A stretch of DNA of 64,000 nt from Cymbidium sinense. Taxonomy: Eukaryota > Streptophyta > Magnoliopsida > Asparagales > Orchidaceae. The notes below the pieces were generated by a model. It searched no databases and was not told the origin of the DNA. It saw only the letters and a list, made by a program, of their open reading frames with translations. The position numbers were made by a program, and so were the translations under genes. Positions 37,281-49,439 of the stretch are shown here, one piece after another (the stretch's first letter is position 1; each line of letters begins with the position of its first letter). Where the stretch lies: positions 38,166,983 to 38,230,982 of the forward strand of contig CM038223.1 in assembly GCA_021442155.1 (NCBI GenBank), given 5' to 3'.

Positions 37281-40036
37281 TGTTGACTTCATTAGCCCAC
37301 CTCATATGAGATTGAATTTGATGATAGCAAGCATATGTTCATATATTACTAATCAGGTTAATTTCAAGTGTGTAGGAAAATTCTTCAACTCCAGATTCTT
37401 CAGTCAATTCAGACAACTAAAGTTATTGAAGTTAAATTGGTTGGGAATATTTCTATAAATTACTATATTAAAGCAAATGAAAAGCTTACTAAAATATAAT
37501 AATTAATTTATTCATCTCAAAAAAATTCATTTTAAAATTATCTATATATTCTATATCTTCAAATTGCAATTTTCCTTGAATTATTCATTTTCGAAAATAT
37601 GAACTAAGTGCATGAGTTAAGTTCTACTTAATATGCTTTTAAGCAAGATAAACTAAACTCATATCTCATTAAATCATTCCCAAGATTGATCATAATTTTG
37701 ATTCACAATTTTATTGCATGAAAATTGAATTATGCTTGAATTATCCTGTTATTCTATTTTCTTTCTCCTATCGTCATTATCATCTCCACATTATGTTGGC
37801 CAAATTTTTCATTTTATTTTCACTAATAAATTATGTGAAATTTATTTAAAATATTTCTATATATAACTACCTTATTTTTCAAATTTTATAAAGTCATTAA
37901 TTTGAATTCTTGAATTCAAATTAGTTTGGACTTAAATTGCATGATTATTGCCATATCCATGGAAAATCAAATCTAACCTCTTATGGAATGATTTGAACAT
38001 CTGAAGCATGAGTTCATTTAACTATTTAAAATTCAATTAAATTACTCTAAGTTATTTTATTTTTAAATTCAAATTATTCCTCATTTAAAATAATTTTTTA
38101 CTAATTTAAATCCATATTAGGAAGGTTTGTAGAGGCTAGCCAACATTAAATTAATTTAACTTTATATATCAACCAATACTAAAATAATATAGTAAACAAA
38201 TAAATAGTATTCAAATTGATTCATTGCATTAATTTGGAATGATTCTAATAATTAGATCTTGCTTTGGCTGAAAATCCCAATGGCATTCTAGAAATCATTT
38301 TTCAAAATTTATCGCCTATTATTTCATTATATTTCTCTCTCTTTCTAGATCATCCTTGTCCAAAAATCACATTGGATCTCTCATCATAGGTTTGAATTGT
38401 GCTCATAAATTCCTTGCTTGGATTCCCTCCCATGCTTAGTTGTGAGCCACCCTTTGATTACTTTCCAATTTGGCTCATGTCCAATGTGCCAAGGAGCCTA
38501 ATCATTCATTACATTAACTTGGTTGATCCATCAAATATTCATCATGTGGTTTTGAATTCAAAATTCAAATTCTTGACAAATAATTTACCCTCCTATGGTT
38601 GTTTCTTGGCCAACCCTTATCATCCCCTTCTTTATATATTGGTGTTGTGTTTTATTGAGAAAGGTTCCACAAAAATTATTCTTTATACTCTTGAACAAAT
38701 CTTGCAACATCATTCTTGGAGAAACCTTGTCATTCAAGTGTTTCAACTCATTCCATCATCTTTCCTCTCCCTTGGCTAAATTATTGTGGAGATTGCTTTA
38801 AATTTTGAAGGAAGAGCTAGATCTTCATTTGGTCGAGCTTCAAGGTGTTTTCCAATTTCTAAGCTATTACACTTCAAATTCTTACCTTGTTTCTTCCTTA
38901 TCTTAAAGTTACAAAAAGCTATCCAATTTATTTTTGGTTTAATCTCCTTGTATAATCTTATTGTTCATGTTTGGCTAAAAGTCTCACAATTTGATTTAAT
39001 TTATGTAGTGCTTAATCTCTTTATAAAACCTTGATTCTCATCCATGGAGGAGAACTATATATATTTTACTCAAGTTTTGTTTGTGCTTAACATCATACTC
39101 CCTTTAAGTCTTGAGTTGGCCGAACACATCATATATTCTTTAAGTAAATTAGGGTTTATTACTCACTTCTTTTCATTTGAATCTCATATATGGTTATGTG
39201 AAATTCATCTATATTGTTGTTTCAATTATTATCTAAATGATTATCAAGCTTTCTTATTTGCAATTCATTTCATCACTTGGATATAACTTAGCTATTAAGA
39301 AAAAGAATTCAAACTAACCTATGTGATTTAATTTTTCATATCAATTGGTTCTTTACTTAATTTAAATTTCCTTCTTCATTAAAATATTTAGTTTGTGTAT
39401 TTCAATTATCAATCAAATCATTATTATTTTAAGCTTTCATTAAATTTATCTTTAGTCAAATTTCTTCAAAGATTTGATTGTATTTAATATTTCATTAAAA
39501 ATCTTATTTCAAATTCAATCTTAAATAAAATGAGCACTTTTTAATTAAATTCGATTGCCTTAATATTAGTTTAGTTGGGTTGTGAGTGAAAAAAAATATT
39601 TTAAATTGAGAGCTAGGCAATTGTTATTCACTTCTTGTCTATTATTGGTATATGTTGGGTTGTACTTACCCGTTGTAAGAAAATATATGTTGGGTTTTAC
39701 TTGCCTGTGTAGGTAAGTACGGTGCTGAGTTGTACTTACCTGTGAAGGAGAGTACAAATGATTTTTTATAATCTTAACTTTGAATTAATGAATTCCTAGC
39801 TTGGGTTGCTAGGCGTGGACATAGGCCTATTTTTAGGGTTTGGCTAGACCATGTAAAAATCTCTATGTTCTCGTTTTACATTTTCTGCATCTTTACTTTT
39901 CTTCATCATTGCTTATTTTTAGTGTGATTCATTAAAATACAATAATTTATAATTAGCTTTTCGACAAAGCTTTCAAATTATTTTTTAATTTGAAAATAAT
40001 TTAAAAAAATCCAATTCACCCCCCTCTTGGGTGCCA
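37281..40036 (+). repeat. Copia 3' LTR
   Basis: It starts TGTTGACTTC directly after the polypurine tract and ends '...ccaattcacccccctcttgggtgcca', the typical SIRE-type LTR end, giving about 2.76 kb bounded by TG...CA. Near 39810-39870 it has the 'gtggacataggc...gaccatgtaaaaatctctatgttc' stretch common in such LTRs. Three 35-bp repeats lie at 39653-39757. The open frames at 38399-38779 (126 codons) and 38786-39286 have no recognisable domain and lie in LTR sequence. Confidence 0.85.
39653..39757 (+). repeat. Three 35-bp tandem repeats with hairpin potential
   Basis: Units start at 39653, 39688 and 39723, exactly 35 bp apart, each 'tgttgggttgtacttacc'-like. The second contains TACTTGCCT/AGGTAAGTA (one mismatch) and the third GTACT.../AGTAC. 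Located in the 3' half of the copia LTR. Confidence 0.7.
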
Positions 40037-40052
40037 TAACTCCATAACAAAT

Positions 40053-40361
40053 ATGACCTTAGATAGTAGCACCCCACAACCTTTGGTAACCCAAGCCTTG
40101 ACTAGTAAGAAAGAAGTTGATACATGCTCACAAGAAGATAATTTAGAAGATGAACTATATAAGGAAATACTCAATGTTTTTGTGGTGGAGTGGCATGCCC
40201 AAAGCATAGAAAACACAATAAAAAAGGCATTCAAAGAATTAAAGAATCTATTAGTAGTTCAAAACCCAAAAGTAAAGAATTTCTTAATTAGAGAAGGGTC
40301 TACAAAATGGCCCTCAGCAACCCTCCTGACTTATGTTGAACATAATGATTTGGAATCTTAG
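40053..40361 (+). pseudogene. LINE 5' part, unassigned 102-codon frame
   Basis: An open frame beginning MTLDSSTPQPLVTQALTSK runs into the endonuclease start of the LINE. It is acidic/basic with an AFKELKNLLV helix-like stretch but no recognisable motif; it could be the tail of LINE ORF1 or an inter-ORF region. I do not claim it is expressed. Confidence 0.4.
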
Positions 40362-41005
40362 CAGCATTGATAAGGCTAATGCCTCTAATGGACTCAAAAG
40401 CCATGTGAGATACCACAAATTTGAATTCTTTTCTATACTAGAACCTTCGGTCAATAATCAAAACCTCACCAAAATACAAAGAAGACTTCCCGATTCACCA
40501 TCCATTCTAATAGAAACAAAATCTAGCTATTATGGAAATCCAACTTTCATATTCAAATCCTCCTTGATACCACTCAATACATCTATATCTATATAGAAAA
40601 CACCAATATAAATACTTTTGTTACCATTATATATGTCACTTGTAATAGGCAATATAGAAAGGAGCTGTCGAAGGATATAATACACATCAATCATAATACC
40701 ACAATCCCTTGGTTGGTGGTGGAGACCTTAACATGATTGAAAGCCCTATTAAAAACAAGGGAGGAAATTGACCTAACTTTTTGGTTATTATTGAATCTTC
40801 TAAATACAATATAGAGGCTAATTTTTTGATACGATTAACGACTTTTCTTTCACCTAGAGAAAAGATAATGTTTATGAGAGGTTCGATAGAATCCTTCTTA
40901 ACTCAACATGGAATTCTTACTTTAGTATAATGGAAGTACAACACATTGCTAGAATTACCTTTGATCACTACCTAGTTCTAGTTAGCTTCAACTCACTAAC
41001 CAAAT
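40333..41005 (+). pseudogene. LINE (L1-type) endonuclease relic
   Basis: MIWNLSSIDKANASNGLKSH then KFEFFSILEP matches the start of plant L1 apurinic endonuclease (WN.RG...R...L.......P....L.E). Later come IPWLVVGDLNMIESP (catalytic GD.N), FSFT*RKDNVYERFDRIL (F.W.....R..RLDR) and ITFDHYLVLV (SDH..I). The order and spacing fit the whole domain, with a few stops and a frameshift near 40597-40690. It would nick the target DNA to prime reverse transcription. Confidence 0.85.
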
Positions 41006-41106
41006 CAAAACATGCTTAGTTTAGAATCCTAAATATGTGGGTTTTGCATCCTATGTTCAAAAATTGCATATGGAAATTCTAGAATGGTGGAGCATGAAAA
41101 TCATTA

Positions 41107-41122
41107 GGTTAAATTGTGGTCA
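41107..41122 (+). repeat. Target-site duplication, left, of SINE-like insert
   Basis: ggttaaattgtggtca matches 41242-41257 at 15 of 16 positions. Confidence 0.75.
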
Positions 41123-41241
41123 ATAACAACAACAACAACAACAACAACACGCCTTTATCCCATTATGTGGGGTTGGCTAAATGAATCATTCTTCTCCATT
41201 GTGTCCTATTATGTGTCAAATTCTCATTTAATTCAAGTAAG
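41123..41241. mobile_element. SINE-like short insert with (AAC)n tract
   Basis: 119 bp between near-identical 16-bp direct repeats. It starts with an (AAC)8 tract (41125-41149), then 'gcctttatcccattatgtgg', 'ggttggctaaatgaatc' and 'cttctccattgtgtcctatt'. A GCC(T)TATCCCA..A.GTGGGGT.GGCTA..TGAATC segment beside an AAC/AAT-repeat is a widely dispersed plant repeat that I recall only as SINE-like. No tRNA-type A/B boxes are evident, so the copy is probably truncated. The duplications interrupt the LINE linker, showing it inserted into the LINE. Confidence 0.65.
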
Positions 41242-41257
41242 GGTTAAATTATGGTCA
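41242..41257 (+). repeat. Target-site duplication, right, of SINE-like insert
   Basis: ggttaaattatggtca, partner of 41107-41122, one mismatch. Confidence 0.75.
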
Positions 41258-41719
41258 TTCAATAAAAATACAATCTAGGTTTTTAAAAATTGGAATAAGG
41301 AGGTCTTTGGAAACATCCATTCCCTTATCAAATCCACTAAAAAGACGATTACTAACATTTAAAATGAGTTGGCTAGAATGGACAATCTAAGAACCCAGGA
41401 ACATGAGACTCAATTAGAGCAACTACAAGAAACCTTGCATGTATATATTAACAAAGAAGAGGACATTGTTAGACAAAAAGCTTCATCAAATATATTCCTC
41501 CAATGAGATAGAAACTCAAAATCTTTCATGCTTGTATTAATAAGAGAAGAGAATGAAAATGGATAACAAGAATTAAAGGTAATAATAGGAGATGGATTTA
41601 AAGTCAAGAAGGTATCATGGAAGATTGTATGCAATATTTTTCCAACCTACTCAAGCAGTCTCATGAAGATAATATAACCCTCTGTTCTGATAATCTGACA
41701 TTTCCCTAGGACTGAAAGA

Positions 41720-42060
41720 GAATTGATCAATAATGAGAAGCTTATTTCAGTACTAGTGGAAGATAATATTCTAATTGTACTCACCTCAATGGATGGCTAT
41801 AAAGTAGCTAGACTAGATGGTTTTACCACCTACTTCTATCAAGAGGCATGGAACATTATGGGTAAGTATGTCATCAATGTCATACAAAACTTCTTCAGAG
41901 CAGAAAAAAATCAACCAATTCTTCTCAACATTATAGGGAAAATTTATGACACCATATACATTTTAGGAAATTCTTATTTAGGCAATCAAATTCATCATTA
42001 AGGAATAAAATATTATCTCTAAAGATAAACATCTTATCCAATAATGGATTTAATCACTTA
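41720..42060 (+). pseudogene. LINE reverse transcriptase, N-terminal relic
   Basis: The frame 41723-42001 contains VARLDGFTTYFYQEAWNIMGKYVINVIQNFF, matching the entry of L1 RT (PGPDGF...F....W...G..V......FF); PGPDG has decayed to ARLDG. The RT core (YADD box) is missing; the relic stops where the minus-strand LTR fragment begins at about 42120. Confidence 0.85.
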
Positions 42061-42119
42061 AATAAAGACTCCTAAGGCTAATAGGTCTTTTTAATATTTC
42101 AGATATTCTTCTCTTGAAC

Positions 42120-43055
42120 AATATTGAATAGTAAGATAAAGTTTATTTTATACTATACAGCCTCTATAAGGGCAAGCATTTATAGTTAATTATATCAAAG
42201 GAATAAGGATGTCTTTCTAATGATACTCTGGATTAAAGAATTAGGCTCTTATTCTTATGGATTTTAAAGCTACTTTCAAAATATGGTTAAATTAGAATTT
42301 CAAAAGGGAACACTTCAAATGGAAGAGAGTTCTTTCTGAGGCTAAGTGGGATAAAATAGAAAATGCCTATAGAGATTGGGATACTCAGTAGGCATTTCAA
42401 CTATACTACCATTGGACTTTATATTTTGAAATAAAATTTATGGAGATTTGAATTATAATTTTATTTAAAATCTAGGATATAGATTCTTGCAGCACAAGAG
42501 TGTAGAAATGCATAGGGTTTAAGACTTATTCCTGGAAGGATGTTTTAGAACCTAAGTCTATTATTACTTCTAACATATGTCAAAGGTTTGACCAATTTTG
42601 ACTTTTAGAAATTATTATCATTTTCTCTCAGTTAACGAAAGAAACCTATCCCTAACTCTTTTGGAATTATCACCTGCCTTGAAGGACTTCCATCTAACAC
42701 CACCTAAGTGAATTTATAAATCCATGATGTCGGTCTTTATATTATGCAAGATGTGTTTATTTTAGAAAATAATTTAGGAACCTACACTCACTCATTAATC
42801 CCTAAGATCATGTTAGTTTGATATGCATCTAACTAGTACAATAATTTTTAGTTTTTAAACATTTTGACTCATAATTCATTTAAGGCCTTTGGGGTGGGAA
42901 ATTTATGCCTACAATGAGATGCAATTAGAAATGGTCATTGGCCAAATCAAAATAAGAAGACACACTTCCCCGAGAAGGTGGTCATCCTCAAAGGTTAGAT
43001 GCCCTTTATGGGTAAAGCAACAAATTCAAGGAGTTAGAAAAATATGAATCTAGGA
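42120..43055 (-). repeat. LTR fragment of the giant Tat family, minus strand
   Basis: It follows plus-strand LTR order from position 1 of the window: 'atagttaattatatcaaagg', 'aatgatact', 'gattaaag', then 'ggcatttcaactatactacc.ttggactttatat' (compare 208-245), and ends with the ~150 bp shared with 25025-25180. About 0.9 kb of the 3' end of an LTR remains. It ends abruptly at 43055 against the interior of element 2's LTR. Confidence 0.7.
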
Positions 43056-43879
43056 ACCCATTCTTGGATGGTCAAACCCACTCTCCTACCCTTGGCAGCC
43101 TCCCTAAGCTCCAAATAGACATGAGGACCATTAGCTCACTTGACCCCAAGCTGGTTGGGTCAGCCATGAGCTAGGTGGAGGTGAGCTAACCCACTTCCTC
43201 CCATTGGCACTCATAGAAAACCAAGGATGGCAATCTCAACCCTTAGTAGCCACTCCTCTTCACTTAACCACTCAAACCACCACCTCACTTCCTTATCACC
43301 ACGGTACATGCATGCGGACACAATTTGCAAAATTCATACAATCCATCAATTTTGATAAGAAGGATAGAATACTCCTCCCCATTTGATCTCATTCCATAGA
43401 CACACATCCTTAGAGCATAAGTGAGTCAAGAGGAGTCTCTCGAGCATTCCCTTGAGTTCCTTGAGCTGCCCTATCATCGGTGATGATGAAATTGAGTGAA
43501 ATAGGGCACCAACTTTATCCAACCTCACTCAATCTCAATCATTCTCAAATTAACTCTACCCACACATTCACCAAGCTCTAGTGAGGCGAAACAAATTGAT
43601 TCCTGTTTGATTCGAACACCGGAGACCACTCCTAGACAAACTCTGATGAGGGTTATAGTGGTGTTTGGTCTATAGAGTAACCAACGAGGAGGTAAGGTGT
43701 GAGCTTCTCAGCACGGCTTCATTAATTCAAGATGAAGCTACCTCAGTTGGTTAGTCATCAGTCATGAGCTCCAACAAGATAAATTCTGATAACCATAGGA
43801 ATTTAATTTTTTGTTAGTCCTTTGTGAAAGAAATCATGTTCATGTATGATTTCCACTGTTAGATCCCTCTAGGTCTCTT

Positions 43880-44210
43880 CCTCGAACCTTTTGGAGTTGA
43901 TCTCAAGGTCTCCTGAGCTCCGGTTATCTTGGATCGAGTGGGGGAGGGTGGACAATGTCCATCTCTAGTCGCTTAGGGGATAAACAATCATCCACAGTCC
44001 ATTTCACATGATTAGAATGGACGACGATGATTAATTCATTAGATTTAGCTTGATTTAATCCTATAGGAACTGTAGAGTAATCTCCACCAACCAATCTAAG
44101 ATGGTAGGGATGAAAGCGCATCCACTGCCACCACATCAGGGTCACTTTAAACCATTTAAGTGGCAAATTTGTGATGGAAAGCGCCACGTCACATGGCACG
44201 ATGGGATTAG
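43880..44210. promoter_or_regulatory. GC-richer island in element 2 LTR
   Basis: Same relative place as the islands in the element 1 LTRs ('gatcgagtgggggagggtgg', 'gcgccacgtcacatggcac'). Sequence beyond it becomes AT-rich at once. Regulatory function is inferred. Confidence 0.35.
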
Positions 44211-45569
44211 GGATTAATTAAGCTTTAAAATGCAATTATTTGGCTAAAAATTTCTAAAGTCATAACTAATTATAGAAAAATCTAAAAAATACAAATAAAT
44301 ACATTTTGGAAATATTAGATAGAGCAAAATTTAATAAAAATAATTTCATTCAATTTTGAGCAGTGATTAAGGCTTAATTAGCATTTAAATGTTTTTAATG
44401 AGTTTAATTAAGCCTAATTAATTGGACAATTAACCCCAAACTTAGCATGTTGATTTAATGGGATGACCTCTACCTCCCATGATTTTATTGGGATTTATTG
44501 GCTATGTAATTCGAGAAATTGGATATTCAAACCATAATTACTCTCTCAAATAATTTAATGATTAATTAAAGTTCTAAATAGTACAAATTAATTAATCAAA
44601 GTTCACTAATCATTAATTAATAGTGAGATGATGAGGGAGAGTGATTAGGACCTCTTTCCTAACTACTTGTCTTAATTCATCTTATTAAAGAGAGTTAATT
44701 AATACATGGTTTAATTAAAGAATTAATTAACTAAATGGCCAAATCAAATCAAATTAACTTGCTAATCCATTCAGATAATCAACATTTAAATTAAGGTTTT
44801 CTTTTTCTGTGTTTAATAACATAAAGACCCTTAAGAAAATTATGATTAGCCCATAAGTGTGGGAAAGTCATAAGAGTACTTAATTAGATTCTTTAACTTA
44901 ATTAATTCCTAATCATGCACAAATTGCATTAGATCCTTTAGGAGCATTGCATTTTAATTTCCCTCATGTTCATATCATTTGTGGATCATGATTAAATGAT
45001 TAATTAAAATAAAGAAGCATAAAAAAGGGTAATTAAATGGATTGCTTAATGATCCAACCTAATTAAATCATAAGAACCACTTAATTATCATTCCTTAAAT
45101 AAATTAAAACAGTAACATGGGAATGGGATAAAAATAGCAAATAATCTCCTCTCTTTGAGTTTAATTAAAAATCCAAAATTAAATTAATAATAAGCTTTGG
45201 TTTTCTTTAAGTAATTTTACTTAATGTGATTGTCCTTAGGAATTAGTGTAGTTGAATGAATCATATAGAAATATTTGGCTACTCCTTTCCAATCACTTTA
45301 AATGTTGTGTGTCATGTGACTTCATGCATTCATATTTTGAAAAATCAAAGAGAATTTACTTATGTAAAATTTCATGTGTTAGCTTAATTATTATATATAT
45401 GTGGCTATCACTAATAAATCTAAATATATTATTCAAAAGCTATAAATTGACAATAATATTTGGAGTGATAATAGTTGTGAATATATATATGATTTACATG
45501 TGTTTATAACTTAAGCATGTGACGGTAATGTTTTCTTTCTTAAAATTCCTATATGGATTTACATATGTT

Positions 45570-46250
45570 TGAATGATAATAAGTATATAGTCGGACATCT
45601 GAATACGAGGCTTTAAGTAGCCTCAAGGAGGTCATTTGATTACCTCATTTCTCTGGTTTAACAATGGCACGTACTTATTTGATTTCATTCCAATGTATCT
45701 TTATATTAGAATTTGGATAAAGCTTTATACCTTGCATGTATAAAAAGTTCAATCAAACAAAATACAATCTTTTGCATGATTTTCATTCTTCTAATCATGT
45801 ATACATTCATATGTATTATAGAAAATATCTAATCAGGACATCTGGGAAAAACAAGGCTTTATGTATCCCGAAAGAGGTCATTTGATTATCTCACTTTCCT
45901 GGTTTAAACAATGGTATGTATTTGCTTACATCTTTTATACATGTGTATGTGTGTTTGGTTAAAGAATAGAGAATCATATTTCTACTAAAAATACATGCAT
46001 CCATAATCATTTAAGAAAATCAAATGTAATGCATATAAAGATAGTGCTTCCTTTCCTAAGCTCTCATATGAATTTATATGTGTTTTAATGATGATAAGTA
46101 TATAGTCTGGACATCCACAGAATACGAGGCTTTAAGTAGTCCCAAGGAGGTTATTTAATTACCTCACTACCTAGGTTAACAATGGCACGTACTTATTTAA
46201 TTTCATTCTTATGTACATTTGTATTAGAATTTGGATAGAGCATTAATTTA
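45570..46250. repeat. Three ~250-bp tandem repeats inside element 2 LTR
   Basis: Units near 45575, 45830 and 46090 share 'gtatatagtc.ggacatc', 'acgaggctttaagtagcc', 'aaggaggtcatttgattacctca' and 'ggtttaacaatggcacgtac'. GAGGT/ACCTC arms are kept. Reverse complements of the units at 2343-2900. Confidence 0.75.
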
Positions 46251-48720
46251 CATGCATAAATAATTCAATCAAGTAAAAATCTAATTTCCAAATGTATGCA
46301 TCCATGATCATTCAAGTGTCAAAATATGTTATATGTATAGGTATAGTAAGTGTTAAATCATATGCATGTTATGCATGAAGGAAAAGAGTGGTTCAACATA
46401 TTCTATGTGATAGTAATTCAACTACATTAATCTTAAGATGCATTTTTTATTGAATAGAATTCTTTAAGGTTAACCTAAACTTAAGACTAATAAAACATTT
46501 AATATATCATTCACTAAAAGAAACTAAATCATAATAATATGTTTTAGAAATAATTTAAGGTAGGGATGAAGGAGGTTAAGCTTTCTTCTTCTCTTTATAA
46601 CACTTAGATGCTAAGTGTAAATCAAATAAAACAAAATAAAATACAAATAAATATTGCAAACCTATAAACAACTTAAAATCAAACCATCAATTATGTTAAT
46701 TTAAATAATTTGAAAACATTAAAAATTATAATTGAAAGACCTAGCTAAGACAAACCACATAAAGCCTATGCACACATATTAGAATGCTATGTTGAAACTT
46801 CTAGCTTTAGGTTAGGACGGTGCATGTAATGATGATGTGTTTTATTTTATGATGTAATATTTTAGACTGGATGTTAGGAATGTGGATCATAGACTAGATG
46901 TTAGGCCATTTATAGCCTAATCTCATTTTTTTGTAGAGGATTGTGCTTAAGGGGCTGCTCAAAAATAAATATAAATGCTCTATTTACAGGTTGCTTATGC
47001 CCCTAAGCATAATCGACATTAGGACAGGTGGGCTTGGTTAACCATGTATAGGGAGCTAAGTCCAAATTATGAAATATAACTTCTTGGGTTTGTATGTATG
47101 TTTAGCTAACCTCTATTTTGCTAGTGCAGTTAGATTTACTTTTCTATAAAAATATAATTTTACAATAGGAATAAGAATTAGTGCTATGGTGATTAGATGA
47201 GCAGTGGCTAGAAGGCTTAGTCTTGGGGTGCCCTGTAATGCCTTGGAGCAAATCAAATCAAAAGAAGGAAGAAAGAAGAAAGAAGAAATGAATAATGAAG
47301 ACCCCATAGCATGTATTCAATTTTAGTTGTAATATTATTTTGTAATTCTAGGTTGTATAAGGGTAGAGCTTGGCTACCCAACTTTTCTCTTTTAGGGGTA
47401 TACGGTAGTACACAACCACACTAAACTTTTATTCTTATATGGAATATATTCATGTCTGAATGATGTTATGTTTAAATTTATAATAGAACTGCATCTTCTC
47501 CATAGTTTCTTAAACTTCATGATTCAATGTGTGGCCTAGATGTGGTAGACTCAAAGGATAAAGTTAATTTTTCTACCCAACTAATAATTCATAACTTAAA
47601 TTTAAAATAACTCATAACCTCATTTTAAAGCTTAGGCTATAATCAAAATAATTAAAAGATTTAGTAACCCCTTAGTTGTATGTTATATGTCTCACATTAT
47701 GCATATCATATTGAATCACTTTTGTAAAATGAGGGCCTCCATTCTTGCACTTTAGGGACTGCTTGACCTATGAGAGCAACCCCTTATGCTGGAGCTTCAC
47801 CCTCTTTTTCTTTTGATCTGGCCAATAATCAAATTTTATCGTGCATTTAGCCATAAGAAATCCCAAAGTATTTTTCCAAATGAATGTATCAAAATAATAT
47901 AAAATTTGAAAAAATATTTTGCACTTTTATACTAAGTCATATGCTCATACCAAACATGATTTAGTCTCTTAGGGAGTGAGTTTAGTACTCTAGTCTCTTT
48001 AAAATTAAATAATAGCTTGAACCATCTTACAATTTTATAAGATCGTTACATGATTTTAAAGCATAAGTGTTAGCTGTCGGCCACTCCAGGAGGTTGTAAG
48101 TCTAGAATACTTGGACGGGTCTACCTTCTTTTATGGAGTAGACCCTTATGTCCCCTTTCTACATAGATTTAGGTAGTACACTAGCTTGTGTTGAAGCTCC
48201 CTAGATTTAGAATTTGAGGTTGCTTATTTCTCTTAGGCTAGAAGAATAAATGCTCATTTCTTAGGCATTTCTATAATCTTGTGTTGATGAATTATAAGCC
48301 ATAGCAATCTAATAAAATTTTAACTCAAATCAAATAAATCCTCTCACTTTCAAACATATAAAGCCTCACCATAGGATAGGTTGGAATGCTCACTAGGATT
48401 CCTAGTATCATGAGCATTTCCTACTTATCTTCTTTTGGATTCTAAAATAAGTCTTTCTAATTGAACAATCCCACTTGATTTTCCAAAATAACCAATCCTT
48501 TAATAGTCTTAACCTTAAAATCTTTGGAGATAATAATTGACTACTTTAATCGAGAGTTTTCTTAAAAAATCCCATTTTATAGGATGTAATTAACTATGGA
48601 GGCTTGCCTCCATGGAGAACTTAAGAACCCGATTTAAAATAAACCCTTTTCCATGTAAAATTGGGGAAGAATCTCTGGTACATATGAAGCCATCATGCCT
48701 TAAGAGTCCTTATTAAGTGA

Positions 48721-49260
48721 TTAGGTCCATTGTAGGGTGATGTTTCCATCTTTCAAGATAGTACATCATACCTCGATGTCATACTCAATCACTTCAATAA
48801 GTACCCCTTAAGATCTGTGGTGTCCACTCAAACACATTAGAAAATAAACACCACAGATTTTTTTGGTGACTCCATTAAGGATTCATTCCTCTCTCCATCT
48901 TTAGTAGTCAACTATTGACTCCAAGCATTGATAGTGGACATATATTTTATATTAGCCCAACACTATCTATCATTCAATTGGCACTTTACCTATTTCATCC
49001 TTAAGCAAAGGTGGCCAAGTGATTGTCCTTGATGATGTTTCCATCTTTTGAGATGGTCATCATACCTATTGTCCCTCAATCACTTCAATAAACCCCTTAA
49101 GATCTATGTGGTGTCCACCATCACATCAATAAACACCAAACTAATTCATCTCTCCATCTTTAGTAGTCAAATTGACTAAAAATAAAGACATATAATCAAA
49201 AAATCATTTAAAACCTATTTCATCCTAAGCAATAAATCCTTTAGGTTTTAAGACCTTACC
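48721..49260 (+). repeat. ~295-bp tandem duplication spanning the primer-site region
   Basis: 48721-49012 and 49015-49260 share 'gatgtttccatctt', 'atcatacct', 'tcaatcacttcaata', 'cccttaagatct', 'gtggtgtcca', 'aataaacacca', 'tctctccatctttagtagtcaa' and 'cctatttcatcc.taagcaa'. Only the first copy keeps the primer-binding segment; the second lacks about 35 bp there. Confidence 0.75.
48864..48883 (+). other. Primer-binding site relic (arginine-tRNA type)
   Basis: tggtgactccattaaggatt resembles the TGGCGACTCC.CTGGGGA primer site that I know for Ogre/Tat elements, complementary to an arginine tRNA 3' end. C-to-T changes fit decay. It fixes the 3' end of the left LTR just upstream. Confidence 0.65.
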
Positions 49261-49439
49261 CAATTTAAAAAATATATCAAAGTAAAAATAAATAAATAAA
49301 TCAAATAAAAGAATAATCAAATATCAAAAACAAAATTAAGAACCTCACCAAACTTTAAGCAAATTCATCCAATCAAAATCAATAAACAAAGCAAAACAAA
49401 GAAAATCTTTAATAAAGCTTTCCAAAGAATCTTTTCAAA

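Larger units (their letters stand above)
41005..41720 (+). pseudogene. LINE ORF2 linker relic
   Basis: FRILNMWVLHPMFKNCIWKF and, after the SINE-like insert, FKNWNKEVFGNIHSLIKS match the region between endonuclease and RT of plant L1 (FRFQ.MWL.HP.F, KWNKEVFGN). Broken by stops. The 74-codon minus frame at 41410-41634 is a shadow. Confidence 0.75.
43056..48862 (+). repeat. Element 2 5' LTR, truncated at its 5' end
   Basis: 43065-43960 matches 63091-63990 with scattered substitutions and indels; the part matching 61499-63085 is absent on the left. It then follows the LTR modules reversed relative to element 1: GC-richer island (43880-44210), AT-rich stretch, three ~250-bp repeats (45570-46250), and an end near 48862 before the primer-site relic. 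Frames such as 43346-43528, 43924-44199 and 45252-45509 are not conserved and not genes. Confidence 0.83.

Noticed and set aside
38399..38779. 126-codon open frame, the longest in the window
   Set aside because: It lies within the copia LTR, shows no recognisable domain, and AT-rich composition allows such frames by chance.
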